The position numbers and the translations under genes are program-made. A DNA stretch of 64,000 nucleotides from Cannabis sativa (Eukaryota; Streptophyta; Magnoliopsida; Rosales; Cannabaceae): NCBI RefSeq assembly GCF_029168945.1, contig NC_083605.1, positions 7,571,280 through 7,635,279 of the forward strand. Direction: 5' to 3'. Under the pieces are notes generated by a model. The model had not been told where the DNA came from. It worked only from the letters and a program-made list of their open reading frames with translations, and did no database searches. Within the stretch, counting starts at the first letter, position 1; each line of letters starts with the position of its first letter. Shown here one piece after another: positions 1-12,400 of the stretch.

Positions 1-7
1 ACTCTCT

Positions 8-16
8 TATATAAAA
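8..16 (+). promoter_or_regulatory. TATA box of the MAKR-like gene
   Basis: The motif TATATAAAA lies about 85 bases upstream of the start codon at 98. A CT-rich leader follows (CTCTCTCTCT around 51-70), which is common in plant 5' leaders. A transcription start near 40 is inferred from TATA spacing. Confidence 0.6.
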
Positions 17-97
17 CCCCACTTTAAACCCTAGATCAAGTACACCCCATCTCTCTCTCTCTCTCTTTCTCACTCTCTAATTCATATTCTTACCAAT

Positions 98-1409
98 ATG
101 GAAGCTCTTAACTTCCTCAAGTTCTGGAAACCAACAACCACATTTACTACTACCCTTGTTGATGACGAAGTAGAAGAAGAAGAAGACTCATTCTTCGACT
201 TGGAGCTCACTGCACCAGATTTTGACAACAACAACAAAAACCCAGATGAAAAATCAACCATAGAGACTAAAAGTTTTGATCTTGATCAAGAAATGGTTAG
301 AAATAGTTGTAGTAGTAGAGAACCAGCTAAAACTCTCAGCAGTAGAGAGCTCTGTTATCCCAAACCTTCTTTCTCTTTGTCCCCTCCTATTGATTCCATC
401 TCCAAAAGAAAAGTCCTTCCACTTGGACCAACCATTAATCCAAAGCCTCAATCTCCAATCGCTCTACTCAAATCTGCTCCAACCTTTCGAGTGTTCACCT
501 TCAAAAAGTCTAAATCCAGAGGAACAGAGAAGAAGAAAACTGAAACAGAAGATATCCATTGTAAGACCCAAAAGCAAGAAGGAAAGCTTTTCACGGTGAG
601 ATTCAACGTTAATGAACCTCCAAACGTTTCGAAATTATGTAGAGATAACAGCAGCAGTTCTAGAAGTACAAAACGACATGAACAGAGCTTAAACGACACC
701 AAAACTGAGCAGAGATTCTCTAAAGACGTTATACAGAAATATCTAAAGCTCGTTAAGCCTCTTTACGTAAAGGTTTCGAAAAAATACAATGAAAAAGGAA
801 ACCCATCTACCGTCGCTGACTTTTTCATGTCGTCACCGGCGTCTTCTCCGGCAACGACGGCTTCCATTGCTTCGCCGAAAGATAGGCCCGGGAATCTTCC
901 GGCTGGGATTCGAACGGTGTGTAAGCATCTGGGAAAGAGCAAATCTTCGTCTTCTTCGGCGGTCACCGGAGCCCAACCGCCGGTTAATCGGAGAGATGAC
1001 TCTCTGTTGCAACAACATGATGGAATCCAAAGCGCTATTATGCATTGCAAGAGATCATTCCACTCGTCTAGAGGTATTTATTAAACTAAATTTGAAAGCT
1101 CGAAATCATTACAATTTATTCATTAATTATTAAAAGTTTCCTTCTTTTTTGTTGGGTTTCAGATTCTTTTTCATTATCTCGATCGACCAGTGATTCTTCG
1201 TCCATGAAATCTTGTTCTAGCGGTAAATAAATTCATACAACTCTTTCTTTTTTATATTCGATATAATCATGACCAAAGTTCTAACATTTTTTATTTCATT
1301 TTTTTTCTCAGACTCGTACCGATTATCCAACTCTGCTAGTGAGACTTCTCATGATTTTTCAGCAAGAAGCTCCATTGAAGACGGTCATCGTTGTCATAAT
1401 AACAATTGA
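98..1409 (+). CDS. MAKR-like membrane-associated kinase regulator, 3 exons
   Basis: Exons by GT-AG signals: 98-1073, 1163-1222 and 1312-1409. The phases match (1 nt carried over each junction) and give 377 residues, ending in TGA at 1407-1409. The start is MEALNFLKFW, the usual opening of this family, followed by an acidic FFDLEL block (residues about 25-37). A Lys/Arg-rich patch lies near residues 136-146, a likely plasma-membrane tether. The conserved DGIQSAIMHCKRSF segment (about 309-322) sits near the end of exon 1. The small exons add a Ser-rich tail. Known MAKR proteins are plant-specific, unstructured, membrane-bound regulators of receptor kinases (BKI1-related); MAKR5 acts in CLE peptide signalling. 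Family membership is recognised from motifs. The exact paralogue (MAKR2/4/5 type) is uncertain, and the role is inferred from the family. Confidence 0.8.
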
Positions 1410-2480
1410 AATCATTTTCTGGGTTTTTAAGAATAACAACTACAACCCATAGCTTACATAGAAAAAGAGAGATAATATATAAGTAGAAGAAGAGTGACTC
1501 TGTTTTTCTTTTTTATATTTTGTTTTGTGTGTTCTGTTGTAAAAAGAAAAAAAAAATGAAACAAGAATTTAGAGAGGAAAAAAAAAACAGAAGAATTCTT
1601 TATTGATATTTTTGTTTGTTTAGTTATAATTACTGGTGAATACCTTAGAGGATCTCTTTGTTGTTTTCTGTAAAGTGATGGTTCATTGTGAAAAATATTG
1701 ATTCGAATCTTTTTGGTTATTTTATTATATTTTTTTTTACTATGGGCATCAGTATTATAATTATGTCACTTTTTGAAATTATGTGATGTATTCATATTAT
1801 GAAATGACTCAACTTGTTCACCAAAGTGTCACAAGACTCACAACTAATATTTCAAAGTATTGTTTCATTTTATTGGGAATTACGTTTTCTATTATCAAAT
1901 TTTTTAAACCTTATGAAATTCAACAAAAAATGTCTTCTTCCAATTAGAGTTCATTATGGTTGTGATGACTAAAATTTTACTTTTGGAGACAAATAAATAA
2001 ATAATTGGGCTGTGTAAATTTTGATTTGAAATGACATCAAATAGTGTGGTTAAATTGATGATAACCTGCAGATATCAGGGTGATTTCATACTGACAGCAT
2101 ATCTTTTCTTTTTGAAAAGTACTTTTGAATATGTGAAAAAGAGTATTTTATTATAAAAAAAATAAAAATAAAAAATTGCATTCAAATGGTGTATGTAGTC
2201 TCTCTTACCTTACCCATAGTAGTTTGTCAAATCCATCCCATCTGTTGATAATTTGTTGGATATTCAAATTTGACTGCTTCTTTAAGCTTAGAATATATCA
2301 CAAAGTTCTTACATCTTTACTCACCTTATTACATTGATTGGCCTCCTCCCTCTGCCACTCCCATTTTTGCTGTAACCTCCTTTCAAGTCTTCTAAATTGT
2401 ATTTCTGATCATAGATTTTTTTTGTGGCCATGTTACAACCCAAAAGGAAAAAATTCTAAAAATAAAATAAATATGTTACA
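1410..2480. other. AT-rich 3' flank and intergenic DNA
   Basis: Holds the 3' untranslated region of the MAKR-like gene, with T-rich and TTTGTTTG-type stretches after the stop. I see no further gene. The rest is low-complexity AT-rich DNA. Confidence 0.5.
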
Positions 2481-2950
2481 GCATGTTTACTAATAAGGAA
2501 TAAGAATCAATGGTAAGGTAATAATTCTTTTACATTTGTTTATTTGCATTATTAAAATTAAGAAATAGAAAACTTGATTAAATAAGATAGAAAAGAAAAG
2601 GAGAACTTCCCCCACCAATTTTTTAAGAAATGCCATTAAGGGTAATGGATTTTAATTATTTTTATTTTATTTTTTAATATTAAATATATAATGACAATTT
2701 TGTCCTTTAAAATATGTCTTACAAAATAACTACCATACAATATAGTTTAACTCAAAAGGGCAATTTAGTCAAGCATTCCGATTACGTTTCCTAATAAAGT
2801 AAACAAGATAAATCACAATTATTCCATTTCCAAAAAAATTTAGTAAACAACATCTTACAAATATTGATTCCGATTATTTTTCATATATTCCGTTACATTT
2901 CTCCATTAATTTATTCCGATTCTGAATATTGTATAGTAAAAGAATCATTA
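2481..2950. mobile_element. MITE, family shared with 18185-18627
   Basis: Starts GCATGTTTACTAATAAGGAA. Subterminal blocks such as GCATTCCGATTAC and TAGTAAACAACAT are shared with the copy at 18185-18627. The 3' terminus has diverged, so the right edge is approximate. Non-coding. Confidence 0.5.
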
Positions 2951-3850
2951 TTGGCTAAAAATAATATTGACTAATACAATGAAGATGTTAACACTATAAA
3001 CAAACGATAAAAATCATAAAATATATTTCGCAAACAAATGATCGGGTCCAGGTTATACGCATTTGTATTTCAGATGGACCTAAGTTTTGGTATTATGGAA
3101 GTACTGGGTTCGGGTACCTGACATAATATAATTTTTCTTTTTTTTTTTTAAAGAAAAAAAATATTTTACACACAAAAATATGCACATTCAGATCTCACAA
3201 TTCTCACTCAAATCAAAATAAAACCCTAGAGCTAAAACTCTCAACTCACCCTTGATCACTCTCTCACTCTAGTCCTCTTGGTGTCGACAGTAGCCATCCG
3301 CAGTCAGCCTTCTCATCCCACACCAACATTATTGGCATTGATACCACCGCAATGTTATGGTTTATGCCCTAAAAAGTCTGTAAAGACATTTTTAATTATA
3401 AATATTTGTTGAATATTTTGATATATGCTTGAAGTTAAATTTTTAATATTTTATTTTGAATACTTTATATATATATCGAAAAATTTCTTATTTATATACG
3501 AGGATGTTACTTGTATTGTACGGAGAAATAGGATCACTAGTCATGAATAAAATAATCAGCAACATATTAAAATTATGGAATCATTAATCAACATTTGCTA
3601 GTACGGTTCATTGATGTTTATTATTCGATGCAAGAAATCTCGATTCGGATTGTTGTAGTATGTTATCTAAGTGAAGGAGCTGTACATAATAGAAATTATA
3701 TTGACATGGACCGATATGTAATTAAGTTATCTTTGTCAAACATGTCATTTACTATAAAGACCTAATTCATATCACAATGATGATCAATAGTAGATTGGCC
3801 TGAATCCTGAGTAATCATGAACTCATGTTCATGTTATTAGTTTCTTTGAT
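2951..3850. repeat. Older repeat remnant, left part
   Basis: Contains a CCCTAGAGCT-type stretch near 3220, then a block starting TGTTATGGTTTATGCCCT at about 3353 that resembles the edge of an LTR-type repeat. The block continues at 5047 on the far side of the Mutator-like insertion, because the flanking duplication TTCTTTGAT joins the two parts. No coding capacity seen; family not identified. Confidence 0.35.
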
Positions 3851-5037
3851 GGGGTTTTTTCATAAATGTACAACAAAAACAAAATAATTACAAAAAATGT
3901 GCAAAAAAAAATTATTTCAAAAATTTATACATTTTGAAAACTTATTACATGAAACCATACATTTTTAATATGTTTATTAAACCTCAAAATAAACAATTTC
4001 GTAAAATTAATTAAACAGATTTATAAAAATAAACAAGTTAAATATTTTTTTATTAAAAGATAAATGTTTATTATCTATTTTAGTATGAATTATTATAATT
4101 TAATAAGATTTTTTTTTAATAAAATACAATATCAAAATTATAAACATTAATGTATATAAATATAAATCAATACTTAAAATTACTAAAAATAAACATGACA
4201 CGTAGAGTGATATAATAAACATATGTGAATATTATTATTTTGTTTATTAAAGTAGTATGTTTAATAAATAGAAAACAAAATAAACATATATATATATACA
4301 AAGGATTTTATATTATTAGTATGTTTATTATAATTGTAAACATAAAAATAGACATAGTCAATTTATACTATACTAAAATAAGTATATTTTCTTTCTATTG
4401 TTTCTTTATATTGATTATTTTCTAATGAGTTAGTGAACGAGTTTTTTATTGAAGTATAATTCTTACATCAAAAAATAAATAAACAAACATAACTTTATAA
4501 ATTCTAAAAATTATTTCATTAAAAAAAATAAACACGACACAATTAATAAACAAAGAAAAAGATAAAGATAAACAATTTTTTATATATATTATTTATTTTC
4601 TAAAAAATTACTAAAAAAATAAACATAACACACGTAGAGTGATATAATAAAATTATGTGAATATTATTATTTTGTTTATTAAATTAGTATGTTTAATTAA
4701 TAAAAAATAAAATAAACACGTATATAAAATATTTTATATTATTAGTATGTTTATTATAATTGTAAACATAAAAATAAACATAGCCAATAAACACATATAT
4801 AAAATGTTTTATATTATTAGTATGTTTATTATAATTGTAAATATATATAAAAAAAAAAAACATAACCAATATTACCATATATATATATTAATCAATAATT
4901 ATTACCATATATATTATAAAAAAAATTGAAAAAAAGTTTTTAATTATATATAAAAGTGTATGAGAAAATGATAATAAGTTTTTTTGCACATATTTTGTAA
5001 TTAATTAAAATAATGTATACAAAATTCTAAAATGCCC
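3851..5037. mobile_element. Non-autonomous Mutator-like element, 1187 bp
   Basis: Flanked by an exact 9-bp target duplication, TTCTTTGAT, at 3842-3850 and 5038-5046. The ends are inverted repeats of about 60 bp: GGGGTTTTTTCATAAATG on the left, and on the right the reverse complement GGGCATTTTAGAATTTTG. Both arms contain TAATTACAAAA followed by TGTGCAAAAAAA. A 9-bp duplication with GGG-starting termini fits Mutator-like elements. The interior is AT-rich, carries direct repeats and encodes nothing recognisable. Confidence 0.75.
4195..4850. repeat. Internal direct repeats of the Mutator-like element
   Basis: A block beginning CACGTAGAGTGATATAATAAA near 4200 recurs about 425 bp later near 4630. 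A segment containing TTAGTATGTTTATTATAATT occurs near 4315, 4740 and 4818, so the unit was also duplicated locally. Confidence 0.6.
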
Positions 5038-5046
5038 TTCTTTGAT

Positions 5047-6160
5047 TCACTCGTTAAAGTTTCACAGAGAAGATGATTCTTACAACTTCTATTTTGTGAA
5101 GCTAATAATGTGGATGACTTGGAACTTGATTTACAATCATGGAATCTTGACTTTCCAAACGGATCGAATGTTAGTTTTTTTAGTGTTAATTCTATAATTG
5201 AAAAGTTTTATGTAACAAATTTATACTGGATCTAAATTATACGTCACTGGTGAATTAACAATATTAAAGGATAAAGAAGTAATTAGAAAGGTAAAAAGAT
5301 AATTTGATCAAAACTAATTACGAACGACACAAGGAGGGTAATCACTAAAATTGATTATATCAATGGACACTCTAATAAACTCAGTAAATATAATTATATA
5401 ATTATTAAGAGTTTAGTTCCATATTTATAGTGTAGTAATCATGGATTTAATAAATATAAATACTTGGTTGAAAAGATTCAATAAATAATCTAATTTAATG
5501 GAGCTTAGTATTATAGGTCCATGATCTCCGAATTGTCATCTTATAACAATCTCAATGGTATGGATAAAACTAAATAATGATGTTTGAAAAATTTATTTTA
5601 AATTAGCAAAATAGTAATTATTTATTATGAAATAAATAATTTATTTTAAATTTATTATTTAAATAAATTAGGGAGACAAATTGTTTTCAGGACAAACACC
5701 ACCATGTAATTATTATAAGGTAGTGCCTAGCACTGTGTTTCTCCACAATGGTAGGCACCTACTACATATGGTGGGCCCAACTGGATTTATTTTTTGCTTA
5801 ATTAATTGATTCAAAAGATAAATATTTATATAAATTTGATTTTTTTTTAAAAAAATGTTACAAATGTTCCGACAAGTGCCTTCGCCCTTTACTTCTAATT
5901 CAAGCACGAGAAAACCTAGGAGCACCACCCTCAGACCAAACGATTCCTCCTTCAGACCCATCGAGACTGTTGGATTTTCAGGTAGAGATTGATGGACTTA
6001 TAGCTCGTGCTTGCGAGATTCGGTCTAGAGTTGCTTGCCTCAATTAGATTCTTGTTGTCGTGCCATCGCTACGACCACCACACGATGTTTGAATTCCTTC
6101 CCCAAGGTCTTCACCGTCTCCAAATTCATTGTCTTCCCTAAATCCCCCACCTCCATCATG
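5047..6160. other. Older repeat remnant, right part, and a GC-richer island
   Basis: 5047-5690 continues the unidentified repeat interrupted by the Mutator-like element. Between about 5865 and 6165 the composition is less AT-rich and ends in CCATCATGTAAGTATC, which could be an exon with a splice donor. I cannot assign a protein to it, and the minus-strand frame across it looks like chance. Confidence 0.3.
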
Positions 6161-7690
6161 TAAGTATCTTATACTCTTTTGGAATTTTAAAATATATTTG
6201 AGATTTAGGGTAGAGCAAACAACTTGGTTGAAAATGTGTCTGGCCGACTTTGATTGCTTGCATGTTTACTGTAAGAGATAGTGAATAGGATTTAGGCTTT
6301 CAAGGTTGTCTTGAACACCCTTGAAACTAAAATGTTGATTTTCCTGTATCTTGGTTGAAGACAGTATTAGGTTTTTTGAAACTCTTTCTTTTTAGTGGTT
6401 TTTTGCTAAAAACCAAACTTACCAAAAAGATGTTGACCATGGCTGAGTTTAATTCTCTGTTCGGGACCATTATGGTTTTGGGAGTATTCACAAGAATAGA
6501 GGACAAGAAAAAAAAAGAGTTGAGGTAAAAAAATGTACAAAGTTCACCGCGACGGGGAATAAGTTTCGTCGCGACGGGACTTGGCAGAAAGTTTTCCAAG
6601 TTGAGAGTGCTCGATCGAATCGTCGCAACTGGAAATAAGCTTCGTCGCGACGAAGCCCTCCTGATGAGTTCTTGGGTAATTTTATAATTTCACGAATTTT
6701 AAAGAGAAAACTTGGCTCATTTAAAAGGGAGTTCGTGATTTTTGATCATTATTCAGAATTAGAGCCCTAGAAACAAAGGAGAGGACTTCAAGAGCGGCTT
6801 GTGGCGACCCGAATCGATTGCTTCAACCAGTTCTTTTCTTCTCTCTTAATTTTTCTATGTTATTTTCTGTTTCAACTTTAAATATGAATTTAATTGTGGA
6901 GATTATGAACTAAACTCCTATTTGGGGAGATAATGAATGTTGATTGACATTATTTTTTTTAGGTTAATGATAATTGTTAATTCTCCTTTATTGATTGTGA
7001 ATTTATCCATATTTGTGCTTAATTACATGCTTAATATTGATCACCTTTTGCATACTTTATGATCCCAATTCAAAATCTGAAAAGTGAGTTTTGGGAATGC
7101 TAAAATTGGATAAACTAGGTTTTGATGTGAAACGAAAGTATTTGCATAGCCTTAGTGACATTGAGATTATTGCTTAATGCTGATTATATGTTAGTCTAAT
7201 TCAGAGATGATTAGATAACATATGATTTAGGGCCTAAAAGATCTGAAAAAAGTTAGGTTAATTTTTATAATATGCCATTCACATTGAGAAAGAGAATAGT
7301 AATTAGCATTAATAATTGGGTAATTAAATCAACATGATTCTTTTCCCTAATTTCTCATCCTTGATTAAATACTTTTATTTGCGTAATTTTATTTTCTTGT
7401 TAATCTTTATTTTTATTTTCATCAAATGTATTGGTTACCAAATAGAAATATAAGTCTAATTTAGTGTTATTCAATTTAATTCCCTGTGGGATCGACCTCA
7501 GCTGTGAGTACTGCTTGATTACGTGCATTTGCATATTTGTATATAATTTTTCGTAACACATATCGAGATTCCTTGATTCGACAATTACGAGCGAAAAACC
7601 AAGTGTCTATCGTGCACATGGCCAAGGTCAAAAAATTCGTGCTACATGTGGTGGTTGTGTCGTGGTGCACGGCTGGGACTCCTTAGAACC
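6160..7690. repeat. LTR-retrotransposon-like non-coding remnant
   Basis: Contains AATTCCCTGTGGGATCGACC near 7481, a phrase I know from termini and leaders of plant gypsy-type repeats. Two CG-rich repeats (around 6548-6585 and 6622-6655) include the perfect palindrome TTCGTCGCGACGAA. No gag or pol reading frame is visible. Boundaries and orientation are not resolved. Confidence 0.35.
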
Positions 7691-8675
7691 CGAGCTCACA
7701 TGCAATTAAGCATTACATCGATGGAAAAAATTACATAAAAATAAATTCCTATGCCCTAATATTGGCTTACTTATTATCTAAAAAAATAATGAGACTTACA
7801 CCTATTTTTTTACGAAAAATTAACGATCCATCACCTCACATACAATCACAATAAAATACCATCCATTCACAATATATATCACATATATCTAAATATATAA
7901 AACTCACACAACATTTAATATATATACATAATGGAACTGATCCGGTACCTATTTTTAGTTTTATGGTACTAAATCAGGTAGGTAGTGGAAGAGTTGTTTA
8001 TTATTATTATTGTACCATATGTCCAAGATCACCATATATATACATATTAAACTGAAAGTAAATAGATGAAAAGAACAGTTACCTCTCGAAGCCTATCAGG
8101 AAGGATATATTCTCGATTCTTTTTGTATGTTGTTTTCTTGAAACAGAGATGACAAATCTCACACCTTATCTTCTAAATCTTTCACCATACACAAAAACTA
8201 TTGTGAACTAATAGGATAATAGTGTATATATAAATATTACAATACAAGTTAATACAAATAATTTTATAATACAATTTTTGTATTATATTAAAATTTCTGG
8301 TACCTAATAATTAATTTAATACAAAATTTTAACCAAACATAATATTTTTCTTATTTAGTACCTCTTATACAACCTACTATTAGTCCGACCTTCTAATAGT
8401 AATTCTCAAATGGAATACAACATTTAATAAAAAAAAAAATATCCAATACAACATATTATAATAGAGATACTAGCTTTAGCTTAAGGTGGTCACAAAATTA
8501 CTTAAAAATATTGATTTTATTCTCCAAAGTTTGACACATTTTGGAGCAACTATTTTTGGTACTACAACGAAATACCACTATATATATGCTGAGTACAGTA
8601 CCCATGATTATTTTTATATTAATATATCTTATTTGTGCTATATAATATACTTAAAATATATTCTATTTTATTTGG
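7690..8675. other. AT-rich intergenic DNA
   Basis: I see no gene, structured repeat or regulatory motif here that I can defend. Confidence 0.4.

Positions 8676-8731
<56 letters not shown>
8676..8731. repeat. (TAA)n microsatellite
   Basis: About 18 perfect AAT/TAA units. It encodes a poly-Asn run in one frame, which is an artefact. Confidence 0.95.
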
Positions 8732-8792
8732 GAATATGTGTTTTTTTTTTTTTTGTTAATTTTTAGTATTGTATCAGAGTTGAATAATAATT

Positions 8793-9190
8793 GCTAACTA
8801 GAATTTTTGTCCCCCGAACTTTGACATGTACCAAATCATGTCCCCTAAACTTTTAAGGTCGTTAAAAATCTTCCTTGAACTATTGAGATCGTTGAATTTA
8901 ATAACTTTTGTCCAATTTTAGTAAAAAAAGTTTAACATAGATGAAAGTTCAAGGGACGTGATTTAGTATATGTCAAAATTCAAGGGGCATAATTTTGTAG
9001 ATATTAAAGTTTGGGGAGCATGATTTAGTACATAAACAATCACTGAAGTAGTAAAATTGAATAAAATTGGACAAAGTCCTTAAATTCAACAATCTCAATA
9101 GTTTAGGGGGAATTTTTAACTGCGAGAAAAGTTCAAAAAGCATAATTTAATACATATTAAAATTTAAGGGGTAAAAATCCAATTAGCCTA
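8793..9190. mobile_element. Fold-back MITE, copy A
   Basis: The left end GCTAACTAGAATTTTTG and the right end (reverse complement GGCTAATTGGATTTTTAC) match. The arms pair through most of their length, around blocks such as CGAACTTTGACATGTACCAA and ATTTAGTA. It is related to the copy at 24971-25370, but the central part is in the opposite orientation. Confidence 0.7.
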
Positions 9191-9369
9191 ATTATAATGT
9201 TGGTGTGTGTTTTCAAATATAATATTGATATTGGAGATGGTGTTAGAGATAAAAGATTTTATGTTATTTTGTTCTTTAATTTGGTTATGTAATTTGATTT
9301 ATTTTAAATAAATGTAGAGGTCGACCAAATTAAAAACATAAAAGAGAAACAAAACGTGCTTTAAAATAA

Positions 9370-10015
9370 TTGGTAATATTTTTATTTTTAAATTTTTTAA
9401 TTACAAAAATAATTAAAAGTAAAAATTTTATTTTTGAAAAACAAAAATGTGTCCTATAACCGTTTTTATTTTTCAATTTCAAAAATAAAAAAACAAAAAT
9501 ATTTCTGTAAACTTCATTTTTATTTTTATTTGTTAATTTTATTTAAGTCAATTCTGGGTCCAGGTTCGAGGCCAAGTCCGAGGTCGAGATCGAGGTCGGG
9601 ACCAGGTTGGGTTCGGGTTCGGGGTTTGAGTCTGGGGTTTGGGTCTGAGGTCGAGCCTGGGGCCAGATCCGGTTCTAGGTGCGGGTGCGGGCCCGGGACT
9701 GAGGCCTAGGTTTGGGTCCTATGTTCGGGTTGGGTCCCGAGTCTGATTTTGGGGTCCAATTTCAGTTCAGTGTTTGGGTCTGGAGTCGGGGTCTGGATTC
9801 AGGTTTCAAGGTCTAGGTTGAGGTCGGTGTCCAAAATATATCTATTCAGGAAAAAAAATTGTTTAAAAAAATATTAAAAGTGACTTTTTTTTTTAAAATT
9901 TTAATTAAAAAATTAAAAAGTGAAAATAATTATATAAAACATAATTTTAAAACAAATTTATACTTTTCTAATTTTAAAAACAAAAAACTAATTATAACAC
10001 TATTAACAAATTATA
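9370..10015. mobile_element. MITE with GGGTC-rich core, copy 1
   Basis: AT-rich inverted arms (left TTGGTAATATTTTTATT) enclose a GC-rich core at about 9550-9830. The core is built from degenerate GGGTTCGGGT / GAGGTCGAG units. The same arms enclose a much shorter core at 31518-31987. The frame across the core is a by-product of the repeat. Termini resemble hAT-type MITEs; edges are approximate. Confidence 0.55.
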
Positions 10016-10105
10016 ACAGTATTAACACACACAAAGTTATAAATATCCATTACTAATATCAAACAAGTGAATGGATGTGGATAAGAATAAAAAAATACAC
10101 CTTAA

Positions 10106-10493
10106 TGTTTGGTTTGGTAGAATGTAATGATAATGGTAATAGTAATATTTCTTTTCGGAATGGTAATAATAATGTAATACGGAATAAGAATAGTAATGAG
10201 AATTAATTAAGATATTTGGTTTATTATTAGAATGAATATTAGAATAAATGATAAATTGACAAAATTATCCTGTACTTTAATTTTTATGTTTATATAAAAA
10301 AGATATTAGTCATTTTAATTTTATTTTATTTAAATTTTTGTGATATAATTCTCATTACATAATTTTTTTAATGTAACCGGAATTAATGTAATATAAATAC
10401 AATATTTTCTCATTATATTATTTTTAAAAGCAAAATAAATATTATAATGGATAATTTAATTTCATTACGATCTCTATTACAATAAACCAAACA
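10106..10493. mobile_element. PIF/Harbinger-like MITE, 388 bp
   Basis: Terminal inverted repeats TGTTTGGTTT / AAACCAAACA-type, with further pairing inside (TGTAATGATAATGG and its counterpart). Flanked by TAA at 10103-10105 and 10494-10496, matching the 3-bp TWA duplication of PIF/Harbinger elements. Non-coding. Confidence 0.65.
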
Positions 10494-10496
10494 TAA

Positions 10497-12400
10497 AATA
10501 ATGAATGAATGCATTCACAGTGACCATAATTAAAAAAAAAAAAACATAGATAATATAATAATATAAGACAAGACAAGTATGTATGATTTCCTTATCCTCC
10601 ACTAGTGTTTTGCATGGAATATATATTTGAAAATTTCAAGTTTGAAAAAGAGGGAAGTGAGTGTGTTTAAGTGAGAAGGTCATACTAGGCCATTCAGTGT
10701 CAAAAAGACTAATGACCAGCCCTGCTATGCAATGCAATTCAACCAACCAAACCAATTAGTGTCCTACTAGCTAACCAAACCATTATCATACTTCTAACTT
10801 AGTGACACATATAATGCCAAATATAAAATAAGACAAACACAAATATAGTGGCCCCCACCCATTTAATTTTATTACAGACACCAATCCAGCCTTCATGCTG
10901 AACCACAATTAAAAATCTTCAAAAAAAGAAATCCCATTACTATATATTTTCACCAAATGTCTCTTTAACTACTATTTAGCAGCTCAAGCTCGAGTTGATT
11001 CTGATTCTGATTATTATGATTTCACTTTCAAAAGTTCAAAAACAAAACCCAATAAAAAAATATATATAATGGCTGTGTATCAACAAAAGACAAATAATAA
11101 TAATAATAATAATAATCCCTATAGTAGAGACTTGAGAGAGACTCAAAAGACAAGAGGGTCCCTCTCCTCACAAGATTTGAGGGTCATATGAGAATAAAAC
11201 TACATGGGCATTTGTTGAACTGAAAGTGACTATATATAATAGATCTGATCCATAATTTTTGCCTTCATTTATTCTATGCTTATATCCAACTAGTATTGTA
11301 TTGCATGACCCGACATGACATTAAGTTGTTATAATGTAATTATGTGAATTGAACATGGATTGTTTTTGTTCCTTCATCGTTTTTCATAGTCAAACTAATT
11401 TCGTTATATATATATACAACTAATTAATAACTACTACACTTATTTCAAGGTCAATCTAGTTCTTTTACTTTTTTCTTTAAAAAAAAATGGCAATGTGATT
11501 AAGTTATAATCTAGATTAAGTAATAAATAATTACCTAGATTAGTGAAAGTAATGAGTGTGTAAACCCGTAAAGGGAATGATTCACTGTACCAAGTAGAGT
11601 CTAGAGATAGAGAATATAATTAGTAGTAAATGGTTTTAGTATTGAGAAAGTTTTGGAAAGATGAAATAATGCAATGAACCAAAAGAGTAGTTAGACACCA
11701 AACAAACAAAGACCCGACACCGTGTTTTAATCCGAGACCCATAGATTTGTTTTGTTTCTTCTGCTGATTATGTGTCTCATTCTGTTTAATTTCTTTTATA
11801 ATTTATATGCTAATATATTTCATAAATAATAACTATTAGGTAAAATTTTATATACTACAAATATTAAAAGATATCAGTGGTGTTTAGTAATTTTTTACAT
11901 GTCAATATTGTTATTGGTTCAACTAAATATCGAGTCTCGTATAGTTTAATATAATAACTTTTAAGGAGTATAGCCAATTATAAAGTGATACGTCTTGAAG
12001 GTGGCTAGCACTATTTGTGCCCAAAAAACAATCCTCTTTATATATATTTACTTAATTAACACTTAAGTAATTGTACTTTTGGATATAATTGATGGATTTA
12101 GTTTCCAATAATAATTGATAAACCATTTGATCAATCCAATATATTATTGCGTGGAGCATTTTTATAAGAGCACTCACAATAATTTTTTTTTTCCTATTAT
12201 TTAAAGTACATCGTAAGAAAAATCATTTTTCTATTTTACACTACAATATCAATTAACTTTTCTTTATTTTTTTCTATGCCCCATTAAAATAATATTATTT
12301 TTTATTTTCTACACCATTAAAATAATAATTTATAATATATATAATTAAATATTATAGGTATATTATTACAATAAGTTAAGAAAATCAACTTACTATTTAT
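10497..12400. other. AT-rich intergenic DNA with short (AAT)n
   Basis: Contains an (AAT)n run at about 11094-11116. A MITE-like terminus, AAGAGCACTCACAATA, lies near 12167. I found no protein-coding gene. Confidence 0.4.

Noticed and set aside
254..1050. Minus-strand and shifted frames within the first gene
   Set aside because: Shadows of the MAKR-like exon 1.
5713..5961. Minus-strand frame MGLKEESFGLRVVLLGF
   Set aside because: No recognised domain, partly low-complexity, within repeat-like sequence.
8486..8797. Frame with poly-Asn
   Set aside because: Translation of the TAA microsatellite and AT-rich flank.
9434..9709. Gly/Arg/Ser-rich frame
   Set aside because: Product of the GGGTC minisatellite; the second copy does not keep it.
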